64,000 nt of DNA from the NCBI GenBank assembly GCA_020698575.1, contig CM036243.1:13693903-13757902 (forward strand). Reading direction: 5' to 3'. A program made the position numbers and the translations under genes. The notes beneath the pieces were generated by a model that saw only the letters and a list, made by a program, of their open reading frames with translations, did no database searches and was not told the DNA's origin. Positions 25,901-36,361 of this stretch are shown piece by piece (the first letter of the stretch is position 1; every line of letters begins with the position of its first letter). This DNA comes from Bostrychus sinensis. Its lineage: Eukaryota; Chordata; Actinopteri; Gobiiformes; Eleotridae.

Positions 25901-28599
25901 ATTAGCTAATCTATGTTTAATCTGGCTTGCACTGTTAAATTCAACAAAATAACATGACTACTACTCATTCATAAGTAAAGTGTTCTCTAAAAAGTAGCAA
26001 TAACAATGCTTTGGAAATGTCTTTGCTTTTGTATTATTTCTTATTCTTTCTGCTTTTTCTTTGTTTAAACACACTGCAGCATCAGCAGATTTGATGAACT
26101 GCAATGTCAGTTGTGTTTAGACAGCAGAAATATGGAGGAGTATCACATTCAAGTTTCAAAAGTATCAAGTGTCTATGTGGGTTTTCAATGTAAATAGAGG
26201 AATGTGAATAGGAGTCTGTGACAGCCTCCGCCCATGAGAAAAACACCCTCACTGGGATATCAGGTGACGACTTTTTATTGGGAAAATGCCTATTAATAAT
26301 ATTTCATCAAGCATAAAATAACCCAAGAAGAGTAAATGGGTTTCATATATACCGCAATCGGCTGCATTTTAAAAGGTTATTACCAATAGCCACCAAAAAT
26401 CACAAAATGTGCTTAAATAAAATGGTTACTTGTCACGCAATTATGGTCACTTAATTCTTATGTTATAATGGATAACTAAGTAGGTGAGTTACAGAACCAT
26501 GACCACAGTGTAAACTAATAGTTTATCCATCAAAGACCGGATTTCCTATTCCTATTTCAATAATTCATCTCTTAGCTAATGAAACATTTAAAAAATGGCT
26601 TAATATTTAGCTGTTTTATATTATGTAGCAATGAACACAAGCTAAAGGCTACATGCTAAAATGCTCTTACTGGTAACGCTTATGTGATGTTGTCTAGAAC
26701 CACAGCAGACTACTTACTATTTACTATATACTTAACTACTTAATATTTAACTAGTTTAATATTTTAACTCTGGCTAATGGAACTACTACCAGATCCATGT
26801 GCTATAGGCCTATTTGAAAGTTGATTCAGACTACCAGAGCAATCACTATAGGCTACACTGAGTGTGATCTAAAACATCTTATTTACTTTAACCTCAATTC
26901 ATGACATAATTCACCCTGTAGCCACATTATACAATTGTACAGACTTTATTTTTTATCAATATATTTAGTAGAGCATGGTTAGCAGCACAGGAGTTCCCAT
27001 GAAAGTAGATACGGGGCTTTTCACTTTTCAGCCTATTGAAAGGGATCCAACAGACAGCCCCAGAACACAATGGCATGGCATATCGCATATCAGCATTGAG
27101 GAAAAATGACATGCTGAACTGTTAGACAGCAAAGTGCACAATGGGATTTGGTCACTACAAATACTCAGCACGTATTCTGAATAGAGAACAATAAAAGTGA
27201 GCAAATCATTTGGTAAGTCCATGCATTTATCTTCTTAAGAAATAAAGTCTTGCAAGGTCAATCAGAGTCAAAACTATGCTATGAGGTTACTGTACAATAA
27301 AAGGACATGTCAATGGGAGGTTGCCATGGGAGCGTGGCTTGAACAACCTGTCTGACAAGCAGATGAGATCTCAACCAGCAGCACATCACATGCTTCCTCT
27401 TGGGAGTGAAGTCATCGCTGTGTCAATATTTGCAATGGTAATACCCCTGTAAATATGTAATGGTGTTTGTCGGGGCTGCAGTAGAACAAGGGCGGGAGAT
27501 TGGTTTACTCAAAACACATTTGTGTTTTTGACAACCATGATGCTGGTTGTTGAAGAAAACAGAAGGTGTAAAAGGCTGGAGAGTGTCTCTATTGCAAGTA
27601 AACACTGGGGTGCTGATAAGGTCAATATATTTGTGAGACCCTATCAGTGGAAGAGAAGTAGAGTTTTAAACAATGTGTCATGTTTATGTGATGACCAATA
27701 GTAAAGGACAGCAAGTGGCACAGGAAAGTCTACATACTTCTATCTTTTATGCACTGTCAATTAGTGAAGTCTGTCATTTTGCCTGAAGGGTAGCATTCCT
27801 GGTCTCTGACTGCTCTCTAAGGACAGGTGAATCCAGTTCTACACAAGGGCAAATGTGTGTCTTAGATATGACTCTGTCAGCAATTATGTATGATGAGGCA
27901 ACCGGAAATTAATTTAAAATACATGGGCCTTCTCACTACAGAACTTTTGATTTTTTAAGTTGTAGAACAATGATTCTTATTTCAATTTTAATTTTTAAAC
28001 TGTGCAATAGTGAGTGGTACAACTTGCATTGCATTGTATCTTTATTACACGTCTAGGTCTTGTTTACAAGCTGGCCTGAATGCTTATAGCCACTCCTCCA
28101 AGCCCGAGTTTGGAGCACAGTTTGCATATGTGGCTTTATCCCAGTGGGAGTATCACCTACTCAACGCATAGTAACACAACAGGTGCTCAGTAGTACAAGC
28201 TGTATACACTACTTCATTATGACATTATGTGTATTAATGCTTTGACACGCTATCTACTGTACAGTGTGTACACACAGTAGTGCATTTGCCAGGGCACTTT
28301 TTCACTAATACCACTATTGATGTGTTATAGTTATATGTGTATGTTTATAGGTTGTTGCCATAGTTTTAACCCCTGGGGAGATCATTACCTTTAAGTTTAG
28401 CGCTGTACTCCGTCTTGTCTGATTGACTTCTCCTCACCAGCGTCCCCAGGTTGACGTCACCTTTGTCATCAGCTACAATAGTGTCTGTCTTTCTCCTCTC
28501 TAGGTAACGTAAAAACACAGGCCGGTTCCTCCTTTTGATTGTTCTGTCCTTTTCTTTCTCTTTGTCACAGCCACTGGCCTCCTTCTCTTTGGGGTCCAT
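13908..28599 (-). CDS. arhgef38: arhgef38, Rho guanine nucleotide exchange factor 38, complete
   Basis: Fourteen coding exons on minus: 28599-28389, 21282-21098, 20348-20231, 20159-20012, 19928-19911, 19829-19630, 19115-18982, 18905-18801, 18715-18596, 17644-17270, 17189-17052, 16697-16493, 15601-15294 and 14090-13908 (TAA). Phases agree throughout: 2448 nt, 815 aa, against about 777 in human. Order: short N-terminus with ERRKTDT and RRSQSDKTEY motifs; DH (RhoGEF) domain from about 90 to 295, including QELVQTEKDFLTDLELCIRE and PNLLDMGSLLIKPVQRIMKY; BAR-like helical region about 300-580 with KLIQKRYDKLLDY; first SH3 about 590-665; acidic Ser-rich linker; second SH3 about 756-815 (FYAVYAFQARCDQELSLQEY to GYVPANYLGKMSYA). 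There is no PH domain between DH and BAR, as is usual for this subfamily. It is expected to load GTP onto Rho-family GTPases at curved membranes. The long intron 1 (7.1 kb) holds transposon relics. Confidence 0.96.
14690..14885 (-). mobile_element. 3' tail of an RTE-like LINE relic
   Basis: Read on minus, the block ends GGGAGAAGCCGAAAG after a GTGACAACCCCGAATGAG segment, the typical 3' end of a common fish retroelement (...GGCGACCCC...GGGAGAAGCCGAAAG). It is followed by an A-rich stretch. Located in the arhgef38 intron before the last exon. The LINE clade is assigned from memory of the motif. Confidence 0.5.
14893..15290 (+). mobile_element. L2-like LINE 3' fragment abutting an exon
   Basis: The plus strand reads a broken reverse-transcriptase C-terminus, FLNAFHGLAPQYLSDLLFPY, near 14899-14958, then a 3' UTR ending GTGCTCTATTACTAAAGTTGGATTGGA. 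Similar ends close many fish L2-type elements. It stops within a few bases of the splice donor of the arhgef38 exon at 15294, on the opposite strand to the gene. Confidence 0.65.
16493..16697 (-). CDS. arhgef38: arhgef38 exon with first SH3 core, GC donor and NAGNAG acceptor
   Basis: Encodes the core of the first SH3 domain (ECNG-like KRKCNGCQEQDLSLLEGELV to SSRWLVHSG). The 3' end reads GTGGAG followed by GCAAGT rather than GT: only this GC donor gives the phase-1 end needed to join the next exon (15601) as HSG-GAQGF. The acceptor is tandem, TTCCAGCAG, so the exon may start at 16697 or 16694, adding or dropping one Gln before MPEVQHQ. Confidence 0.8.
19370..19615 (+). mobile_element. RTE-like LINE fragment
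   Basis: The plus strand contains a degraded copy of a fish RT C-terminal segment: GGAGGGATAGTGAATATATT, then GAGCTACCAGGCAGGAGGCC, then a GAAGAGGATGCACAGGGTAG stretch, ending near CAGCAGATGATTCACTGCAA. It lies in an arhgef38 intron a few bases from the exon at 19630. Confidence 0.6.
19911..19928 (-). CDS. arhgef38: arhgef38 18-nt microexon (DH domain)
   Basis: On the minus strand, CTTTTAG is followed by 18 bases (GAAAATCTATGACCAACA) and then a GTAAGT donor. It begins in phase 2 and ends in phase 2, completing L-K-K-I-Y-D-Q-Q-G-K-P across the exons 20159-20012 and 19829-19630. The human protein has the related sequence KKIYMQEGKP at the same place. Without it the frame is kept but six residues of the DH domain are lost. 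Gene finders that need a minimum exon size may miss it. Confidence 0.88.
21370..22260. mobile_element. Unclassified DNA transposon relic
   Basis: Both ends carry GC-rich motifs unlike the surrounding DNA: CACGCGAATTCAGCGCGACC with CAACTTTTCCGCAACTTTG on the left, and GCGCAACTTTTAAG with GCCCGCGAAATCCTGGAGGG on the right. This resembles a high-copy fish repeat, but I cannot name the superfamily, and the inner part may contain other insertions. Confidence 0.35.
22417..23598 (-). mobile_element. Degenerate Tc1/mariner transposon, transposase on minus strand
   Basis: Inverted ends: CAGTTAGGTACATAAGTATT at 22419 and, from the other side, CAGTTAGGTCCAAATATACA ending at 23596. A TA precedes the left end. 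The minus strand retains pieces of the transposase, including the DDE segment FTVHMDSDPKHTAKATQEFF near 22730-22800. Stops, frameshifts and an internal deletion make it inactive. A short CA/TA microsatellite at 23548-23575 sits just inside the right end. Confidence 0.88.
23845..23945. repeat. Fragment of a common fish interspersed repeat
   Basis: Contains CTCCACACAAAAAGGCCCC and CTTCTTGCTGTGAGGCGACC, phrases shared with the repeat copy near 49.67-50.01 kb (which has GATGTGAGGCGAGAACACTA at the matching place). Relic only; no boundaries visible. Confidence 0.5.
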
Positions 28600-29761
28600 G
28601 TTAAAGCCGTCCTCTGCCCTGGACGATCAGTCCGGTCAAGGGGAAGACAGAGGCAAGAGAGAGGGACAGGAGTGTGGGAAGTGCAACAGGTGTATAGTGA
28701 TCAGTGTGGCAGCTCTGCACAGGTAGCTCCGCCCCCCTGCCTACCTGTCAGAGAGAGAGAGGTGTGGGCACGCCTCCTCACAGGACTATTCCCTCAGGAT
28801 AAGTGCTTCCTCGAAAGTTGAAAGGTACGACAGACGATGCAAACACAAGCAGTTAACACCTTATGCCAAAGTACCTTATTATACTAGTATTTTGCATTAT
28901 ATTAGTCAATTGTTTACAATGCATTGTTTGAAATTTAGCATATCATTTTTAATGTTTTGAATCTTATCTTGAACACAAGTGAGTAAAGAGTGTCACCTGA
29001 CACATCTTTGTAGCAAAAACTGTTTAATGTAACATTACTACCATAACTTGGCCAATGAATAAATACCCTCAGTAGACTTTGTTAAATATTGGTAAACCAA
29101 ACCTCAGTCTTTGTTTGATTTTTACTCATAGAGAACTGTTTCAAAGTCAAATCAAAGGTTTCGGACAACTATGGTAAAGACCTGAATGCTTTCAATAGAC
29201 CTCCTTTTATGGCTTTGCTGATAGCCTTATGTGTGTCATTTGTTTAAGCACAGAGCTGCTAAGGTGGGTGTTTGTTCATGATACAATGGATACATATGGA
29301 CTTTGATCTGACTTATGATGTATTGTGTAGATTATTACTATGAGATGCCTTGAAGTCCATTATCTCAGGCTGTAAAAACAAAAGCTGTAGGGTATTAAAA
29401 AGAGGCTAACAGTGACCTCATCGAAGACTAAATTAAAGCCTGTAGGCTATTTTTGTGATCAATTTGCTTTTTCTTCGAAAAAGGTAAATTCTAGGTATTC
29501 TCACAAATTGTTCATGTTATACATTCTTGGTTATTAAAACCTATATTCACTAAAGCATTATAATTGTAGGCAATTTATGACATTTGGCCAGTAAAAGTAA
29601 AATACACTGACACCAAAACATATTATTGCTAAATTAAATATAAAAATATTGTACTCTATTTGGATATACGTCATCTAATTTTAGTGTTTCAAAATCTACT
29701 CAAAATAACATTAACATTTTTAATTAACTTTAATATAGAAGCCATCAACACATGGATTTTA

Positions 29762-30191
29762 CTGTTAGTCAGGGCTTGACATGTACTTTGTTGCTCACTG
29801 GCCATTGTGAGAAATCCTATGCGAAAGTTACTAGCCAAATAATGTTTTCACCAGAAAACCAGGATAGTAGAATTTAATTACTTCAAATGTGTTTGTATTT
29901 ATTTATCATACGAGAAGCTTAAATAAATGTAGAATGTGTTTTTTATATGGACAGGGATTAATCAAATATTTAGAAAATAGTTTTACCTAGGCAGAAAAAA
30001 TTGTTTTAGCAGATGTATTTTGTTGTTCTCAGATCATGATGAACACGCTCAATCATGGCAACTGGGATCGAGGAATAAAAAAAACAACTGGCCAAAGTGG
30101 CTAATGGGAGTAAAATGTGCTACTGGCCAAAATGGATATCTACCAGCATTTGGCAGGTTGGCCAGTCTTAATTTCAAGCCCTGCTGTTAGT
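29762..30191. mobile_element. hAT-type MITE with 8-bp target-site duplication
   Basis: Element 29770-30183 (414 bp) starts CAGGGCTTGACATG and ends TTTCAAGCCCTG, near-perfect inverted ends. It is flanked by the identical octamer CTGTTAGT at 29762-29769 and 30184-30191, the size expected for hAT transposases. Subterminal TGGCCA motifs recur (ACTGGCCA). There is no coding sequence. Confidence 0.92.
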
Positions 30192-30513
30192 AACAAATGT
30201 GTGCACCTATTGATAAAATATTACTAAAATTGCAATATTGGTTCCCTTATAGGTAAAATGTTTTGTATTTAAATAATAATATGCAATCAAGTTCACCAAT
30301 ATCAACACTCTGTGTACGCTTCAAATTAAAAGCAAAAGCAGCGAAATGAAAAAGGCATTCACAACGTCTTACTCTTTGTGGGTTTTATTTTATATATTTA
30401 TTTTTTCCCGTAATTTTGGTATTCTATTTTTTGGCTACGAAGTTTATGTTCAACAGAATCAGCAGTCAGCATACGCAATACCGCCTCAAAAACCTTTACT
30501 ATGAAGACTCCGT

Positions 30514-30523
30514 GGCGGAAGTG
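30514..30523 (+). promoter_or_regulatory. ETS/GABP (NRF-2)-like site upstream of ppa2
   Basis: GGCGGAAGTG lies about 100 bp before the ppa2 ATG within the short CpG-containing stretch. GABP sites are frequent in promoters of nuclear genes for mitochondrial proteins. Motif match only. Confidence 0.4.
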
Positions 30524-30622
30524 TCATGCTGCCTCTCGCGGTGCTCGCGGTTCGTCCAGTCCCATATGGTTAGTCCAGCGTGACGAACGGGAAGCAGGAA
30601 CGGGAGGAGAAGGGCTTTTAGA

Positions 30623-33534
30623 ATGAGACCGCTGCTGCCGCGCTGCTCGGTTGGCTATTTTCTGAATTATTTCGGTGCGTTACCCGCTTCTCGCCACAAA
30701 CAGGTCACACAAGCAGCCGCCGTACACCAACTGTATTTACGAAAAACCATGCATTATCTAACAGAAGAAAGAGGGCGACCCAATTCTCCCGACTACCGGA
30801 TTTTTTTTAGTAAGTTATTATTATAAGACAAGGCATTATAAGACTCCTGCTTTTCTTTAGCAATGTAGCGTTTTAACAGGCTTGTGTACCTCAAGTCAAG
30901 GTAACTGCGTGACCTTGAAGAGCCATGTGGACATTTTGTGTTGTATTGTTTACTATTACAAGCAGTATTATTATTAGTTGTGTGTAATATCAAGCCCTCA
31001 TATTAGCAAGAGGCTACCAAAGCTTATTTTTGGGCATGTTGGGTTTGGTACTTCCTGTTTGACAGTCACGTGCCTCTGCATCATCTTCATAATCTCCACA
31101 AGTAGTCATAACTGTAGGCCAACGTTTTTTGTTTAATGTTTCTCAGTAGAATTGCATATTGCTTCATTTCTAATAAATAGTTTTTTTATTACTTATGTTT
31201 ATAGAAACCTCTGAAGGGAAGTACATTTCACCATTTCATGACATCCCACTTTTTGCAGAAACTGAATCGGTAACTTACAAAGACTTATAAATATTGTAGA
31301 AAACTGTATTAACTGACTGGACTAAAACATGTTTTCCCATCTCCGCAGGACAATGATATACCAGTGAAAAAGATCAAGAAAAGTGACACTCAGGTATTTT
31401 GATTTTAAATGTCCTTTGTGTCACTATTTTTCCCTAACATAGCATAAAGTATCACATGGACCGCTCTCTCGCTTTAGGTGCTTTATAACATGGTTGTAGA
31501 GGTACCCCGATGGTCAAATGCCAAAATGGAGGTAAGCATCTTGGAGATACAGTAAAGTAATAGACATACACAATGATATTAATGATCAGTGATACATTTT
31601 TCAGATTGCAACAAAGGAACCCCTGAACCCAATCAAACAGGACATAAAAAAAGGCAAGCTCCGATACGTGGCCAACATCTTTCCTCACAAAGGTTATATT
31701 TGGAACTATGGTGCTCTCCCACAGGTGAGGACAGTTAAACAGTAAGGTTTATAATTTTGATTAAAAGCAAGTTGTGAATGGTGTTTTGTTGTATCTCCTT
31801 TAGTTATTCATGTTTATGTAATTTTATATCTGACTTTCTGGCGTTTGTGGAAGACATGGGAGGATCCTAACCACACTGACAACGATACAGAGTGTTGTGG
31901 TGACAATGATCCCATAGACGTTTGTGACATTGGTTCTCGGGTAAGACTGCATTAGTTTTAATTTATTCAGTGAATTAAATACAGACATTAGTAAACACTC
32001 AACACTGATTGAAGTTTTAATATCAGCACATTAAATAATCAACAAAAAACTCTTTAAAATTACAGCCATAACTTTTATTGCACACTGAATTCAGACATTT
32101 TTCATAATTTCAATATAAGGCTATACTTAGAATGAAGTAATAACATTTAAAGCTTTAAAGTAAGGTTTTGATCTTTGATTTATGAATGTGAATAAAACAT
32201 GACATGTAAATGTATTTATTAAAAAGTCCTTACAGTCACAACTGATTATCACAGTTTTGCATTCAATTGTAATCCTAATTTAGGAAATAAAAATGTATCA
32301 GAAATTACGTTTGATTAAACACTGCGTATTTTGCTAATTGATTAGGAGGATATACAGTATATGGTGTATCACCTTAGTTGTAATTCAATTGATTTACTGG
32401 TTTTAACTTCAGGACATTTTTATTTTCTTCAGGTGTGCCTTCCTGGTCAGGTGATTCAAGTGAAAGTGCTAGGGATCTTGGCCATGATAGATGAAGGTGA
32501 AACAGACTGGAAGGTCATTGCAATCAACACTGATGACCCAGATGCCCAAAACCTCAACTGTGGGTAAATCTTTTGTTAAATGTGTTTAGATAAAGATTTT
32601 TTTAATAAACCAATTTTGTGTGCCTTTTGGTTCAATAGAAAATCTAGCAGGAATGGGGTGGGTGTGGCAATGTAAATAATGCCTAACCTTTATAGTTAAT
32701 TGGCTAAACAAACAGAACTTATACGAATGTAAATTTATTCCCTTTATTTTCCCTGTGATGTTTGTTTCTGCAGCTATAGAGGATGTCCACAGGAGTCGTC
32801 CAGGTCATTTAGAAGCAACTGTCGAATGGTTTAGGAAATATAAGGTGCCTGATGGAAAGCCCGAGAACAAATTTGGATTCGGAGGGCAATTTAAAGATAA
32901 GGTAGTACAATGTTATTAAAAGTATTAATAGAACATGACAGCTGTTTTAAATACTGTATATTCAGAGTCCCAAACTCAGTGTAGTAGAAGGGAGCGATTG
33001 CTTCATAATGTCCTTTTGGCTGGTGTTGTTGTCCTTTCTAGGACTTTGCAGTTGAGATCATTAAATCCACCCATGAGCACTGGAGGGCACTAGTGCAGAA
33101 GCAGACAGTGGCTGGGGACATTGAATGGTAGGTTATGAAGGAAAACCTCTGTGAGACTTATGAACACTAAGTTGTGGGATTTAGGGGATGTGATAACTTT
33201 TGTTTTTTCTGCATTGTTTTAGTAAAAATGTGTCATGCTGTGACAGCCCATTTAAATGCAGTGATGAAAAAGCCATTGCTGTGGTCCAGTTGGTGAGAAC
33301 TAGTGATTGTTGATCTTAAATGATTGGTGATGATTAGTCCACAAAAGTTCTAATAACCTTCCTCTTATGTACTGTATATTCTCAGGCACCTGCATTTGGT
33401 AGTGCACTTCCTGTGTCTCCAGATGGTAAGTAATTAATAGTGTTAAATAAATGTATAGCATCAACTGATTTTTTTTACTGTTATTTTGATTCTGAACTTT
33501 CCTTTGTGCAGTGGACAAGTGGCATTTTGTCTGA
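30623..33534 (+). CDS. ppa2: ppa2, mitochondrial inorganic pyrophosphatase, complete
   Basis: Twelve exons: 30623-30809, 31205-31269, 31349-31393, 31478-31531, 31605-31724, 31854-31940, 32433-32559, 32774-32901, 33042-33127, 33223-33292, 33386-33425 and 33512-33534 (TGA). Phases are consistent: 1032 nt, 343 aa (human PPA2 334). The N-terminus (MRPLLPRCSVGYFLNYFGAL and on) is Arg-rich with no acidic residues for about 45 residues, a likely mitochondrial presequence. The family I pyrophosphatase core follows: TEERGRPNSPDYR, EVPRWSNAKMEI (about 107-118), KLRYVANIFPHKGYIWNYG, and the signature D174-N-D-P-I-D-V180, whose aspartates bind the metal ions, then GILAMIDEGETDWKVIAIN. It hydrolyses PPi to two phosphates in the mitochondrial matrix. 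The N-terminus and closeness to human PPA2 favour ppa2 over ppa1, as does the synteny with tet2. Confidence 0.97.
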
Positions 33535-36361
33535 AAGACTGAGAACAAAAACGAATATCAGAGCTTTTATAATATGACCAGCCAGTATTGCTGCCTCTTC
33601 AATACCTATACATCAAGACAGCTGCGTGAAGTGCCATTTATTACACCTTTCAAAAAAAAAAAAAAAAAAAAACAAGCATTAGAAGATATTGCTATTATTC
33701 AGCATAAATAAATATTAGTTGTGTTGCTGGACAGCAAAACTGTTTTTATTTAATAGTTAATGACATGATCAATTATGTATATATGTTTGACTGTATTACC
33801 TGTCAATTGTCAAACTATGTACCATCTTTTTAGTTTGGGGAAAATAAAAAATAAAAAGTCTGTCTTTCAGTGATGGTTTTTATTTTTATTTTTTTATTAA
33901 AATAAAAACAAGTGACAATGGATATTGCTTTAAATAAATATAAATTTTATTAAAAAAACACCCACATCTCAGCAATATCAGGAATGATATAATAAACAGC
34001 TTTCAAATAAACTGCATTCAGTACATTACAATACTTAAAGTATTTATACCCATCTTTAATTCCTTTTTTTGTAGCATACCAAATTTCAGGGGAGCAATCA
34101 AAGCCTTAAAATAAAGTGAGGCAAAATGTTGTACTTTTTTTATACCTTTAGTGTTTAACTGCACAAAGACCAAGTCTGTATTGACTGTATTAACTGCTAG
34201 CTTAACCTTTGAGCGGAGCACCTAGTGCATGAGTTAAGCCCGGAAAGTTATTCAAGTAACGTTGACTTATTCAGAAACACTCATTTTCAAGTATGGCTAT
34301 GCTTTTAACCCACTCTGTTGTCTCAGCTTTCAACCCCGTCCTGCTACTGTTGCTGGGTCCTGTACAACATCTGTTCAATATTACACCAATGTAGATTCAA
34401 AGAGTACGAATGAAACATTTAAGAAAAATTATAACCGCTACTGATTGATAGGATACTACAACTGTAAACATCATTGTGAGCGTGAGCATTTTATTTACAC
34501 AAACTTCCTGGATAATTGAGGCTTAATTAACCTGAAAGATAATTAAAGTTATGGACATGATGCTTGCTGATAGTTGTGGGTCAATTTTTCACTTAACTTT
34601 TACAACCTACATTAACATCAAAATATGAATTGTTTTCCTGCAATACAAAATTCTTGGTATGTACAACATGACATAATTTATTTTAATAACATTTACAATC
34701 TGTTTAAATAAAACTTTTGTCATTCATTATTACATATCCTGTAAAAAAAGAAATGAAGTGCTTTCACAAAATTAATATGTTGACAATTGGGGCTGAATTG
34801 ATACTACAGTAGGATATTTTTTCCATTACGCCACATAGAAGGGGGAGAAAAATATACAATGAATTAGTGGTTATAAATAAATTTAGCTATTCACAGGCAC
34901 AAAGATATTCACTTCCAATGGTCTGAAGTAACATCAATGCTCCCTAATCATTCCTAGTTTCCCTTTGTCAGCTCAGTGCATCACTTTTAAATTCAAATTG
35001 TACTAGCTAAAATATTGGTAAAATTCCTACAAATGGCATGGGTTTTGGATCAGTAAATTTTATACTGAGATTTAGGATGCAAAATAAGTCCCTGAATGAG
35101 AAAAAAATACAGAGAATGAATACAGGTTATATGACGGTGAACACACAATCAGTTGAAAATATCCCTGATTTCACCTCAAAGATTCAAGTTCAAGTACTTC
35201 CTATTCAATTCATAAGAAAGTAATATATGAACTTTTTTGCCTGAACGGTTAATAATATTTTGACAAGAAAAAGGAAGAAAAGAGAATATGTTATAGTCCT
35301 ATTGCCAAACTAGTTCTGAGGTATGTGACAGGTTGGTACTGTGCATTATTTAAAAGCCTTCTCACTGGCCCGAGAATCTCACATTGTATGTCCTATAGGT
35401 TTGGTAGCACCGTACAACATAAAACCTGTTGAAACCCAAAGAAGCACAATGAAAAGGCCGTTAACAACACCAAAACCATAACAGTAATTCCAAAAATTAT
35501 CAATTAATTTACTGTACAAATCTCACCAGTTTATCTTACACTTAGATTACAATATTTAAAAGTCCCAACAGCAAACCAGCTGCCCTCCGAAAGACAACAC
35601 TGAGCTTACCCTGTATTATGTTCCTCAGTGTACAAAAGCACTAAGCACCACAGACATAAAACTACATTATAATATTCACAATCCAGGTTTGTCTGATGAA
35701 CCTGCGCTAAACATTTAAAACATTTCATAACAAAAAACAAGACCTAAAAAAAAATCAAAAATTTAAAAAAATGCACCATTAGAACGGCTCAATTTACAAT
35801 ATAAATGTAGGAAACTGTTGCTGTTAATTGTTGCAACTGTTGCAATTAATTAATACCAAATTGCCATATATATTTAAAAAAGTGCTGCACAAAACACTGA
35901 TTTAAATAATTGCGACGCTCATGATTTTAAATGACAGTGTAACGGCAAGTTCAGTGTTGACAAGTTGCTCGTAGAGTGCTGTAATCATAGTGTGAAGGCA
36001 TCAAAAGTCAAAAAAATGGTATGCAATTTAGCACCAAGAAAGTCTACAAAATCAGTGTTGTATGTAAAGATCCTGAAAAGTCTATACCAAAAATAAAGCC
36101 ACCAAAACAGAACTTTGTTTCCAGTAAAAATAGGTTTGTATGCATCTGACCAAAAGCACCAGAAAGTGAATCTTGAAAATGTTGTCTGACAAAAATAAAT
36201 ACATCCTTGTCAATCCATAAAGCTTAGTTGTTAAAGAGGTCAGAGATCGACGTGAAAGGGTGATTTTTTTCTCTTAAGCAACATCATAGTGAACCTTAAA
36301 GTTTGGAGTGCTAGGGATAACGCTAGCGGACAAGGTTTTTTCTTGCGTTAGCACCTTTTTT
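33535..36361. terminator. Convergent 3' UTR interval of ppa2 and tet2
   Basis: The ppa2 3' UTR follows 33534, with a poly(A) run at about 33651-33672 and AATAAA hexamers near 33706 and 33840-33856. From the other side, the tet2 3' UTR runs leftward from 36361; minus-strand AATAAA hexamers (TTTATT on plus) occur at about 34677-34682 and 33948-33953. The tet2 UTR is therefore likely 1.7 kb or longer. No coding exon is supportable here. Confidence 0.5.

Larger units (their letters stand above)
21283..28388 (-). other. arhgef38 intron 1 (7.1 kb)
   Basis: The largest intron in the gene. It holds a 24-26 bp tandem duplication at 21316-21367 (CATTCATTCTCAACACCTCT), an unclassified repeat relic (about 21370-22260), a Tc1-type transposon (22419-23596) and a fish repeat fragment near 23850-23940. 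Five CTG units lie at about 24364-24380. From 24.4 to 28.3 kb I see AT-rich sequence with no exon or clear repeat. Confidence 0.65.
28600..30622. promoter_or_regulatory. Divergent intergenic interval between arhgef38 and ppa2
   Basis: The two start codons face away from each other 2.0 kb apart. The arhgef38 side (28600-28800) is moderately GC-rich. The ppa2 side (about 30480-30622) is CpG-containing with an ETS/GABP-like GGCGGAAGTG at 30514-30523, typical of genes for mitochondrial proteins. A hAT MITE sits between. Transcription starts are not visible. Confidence 0.5.
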
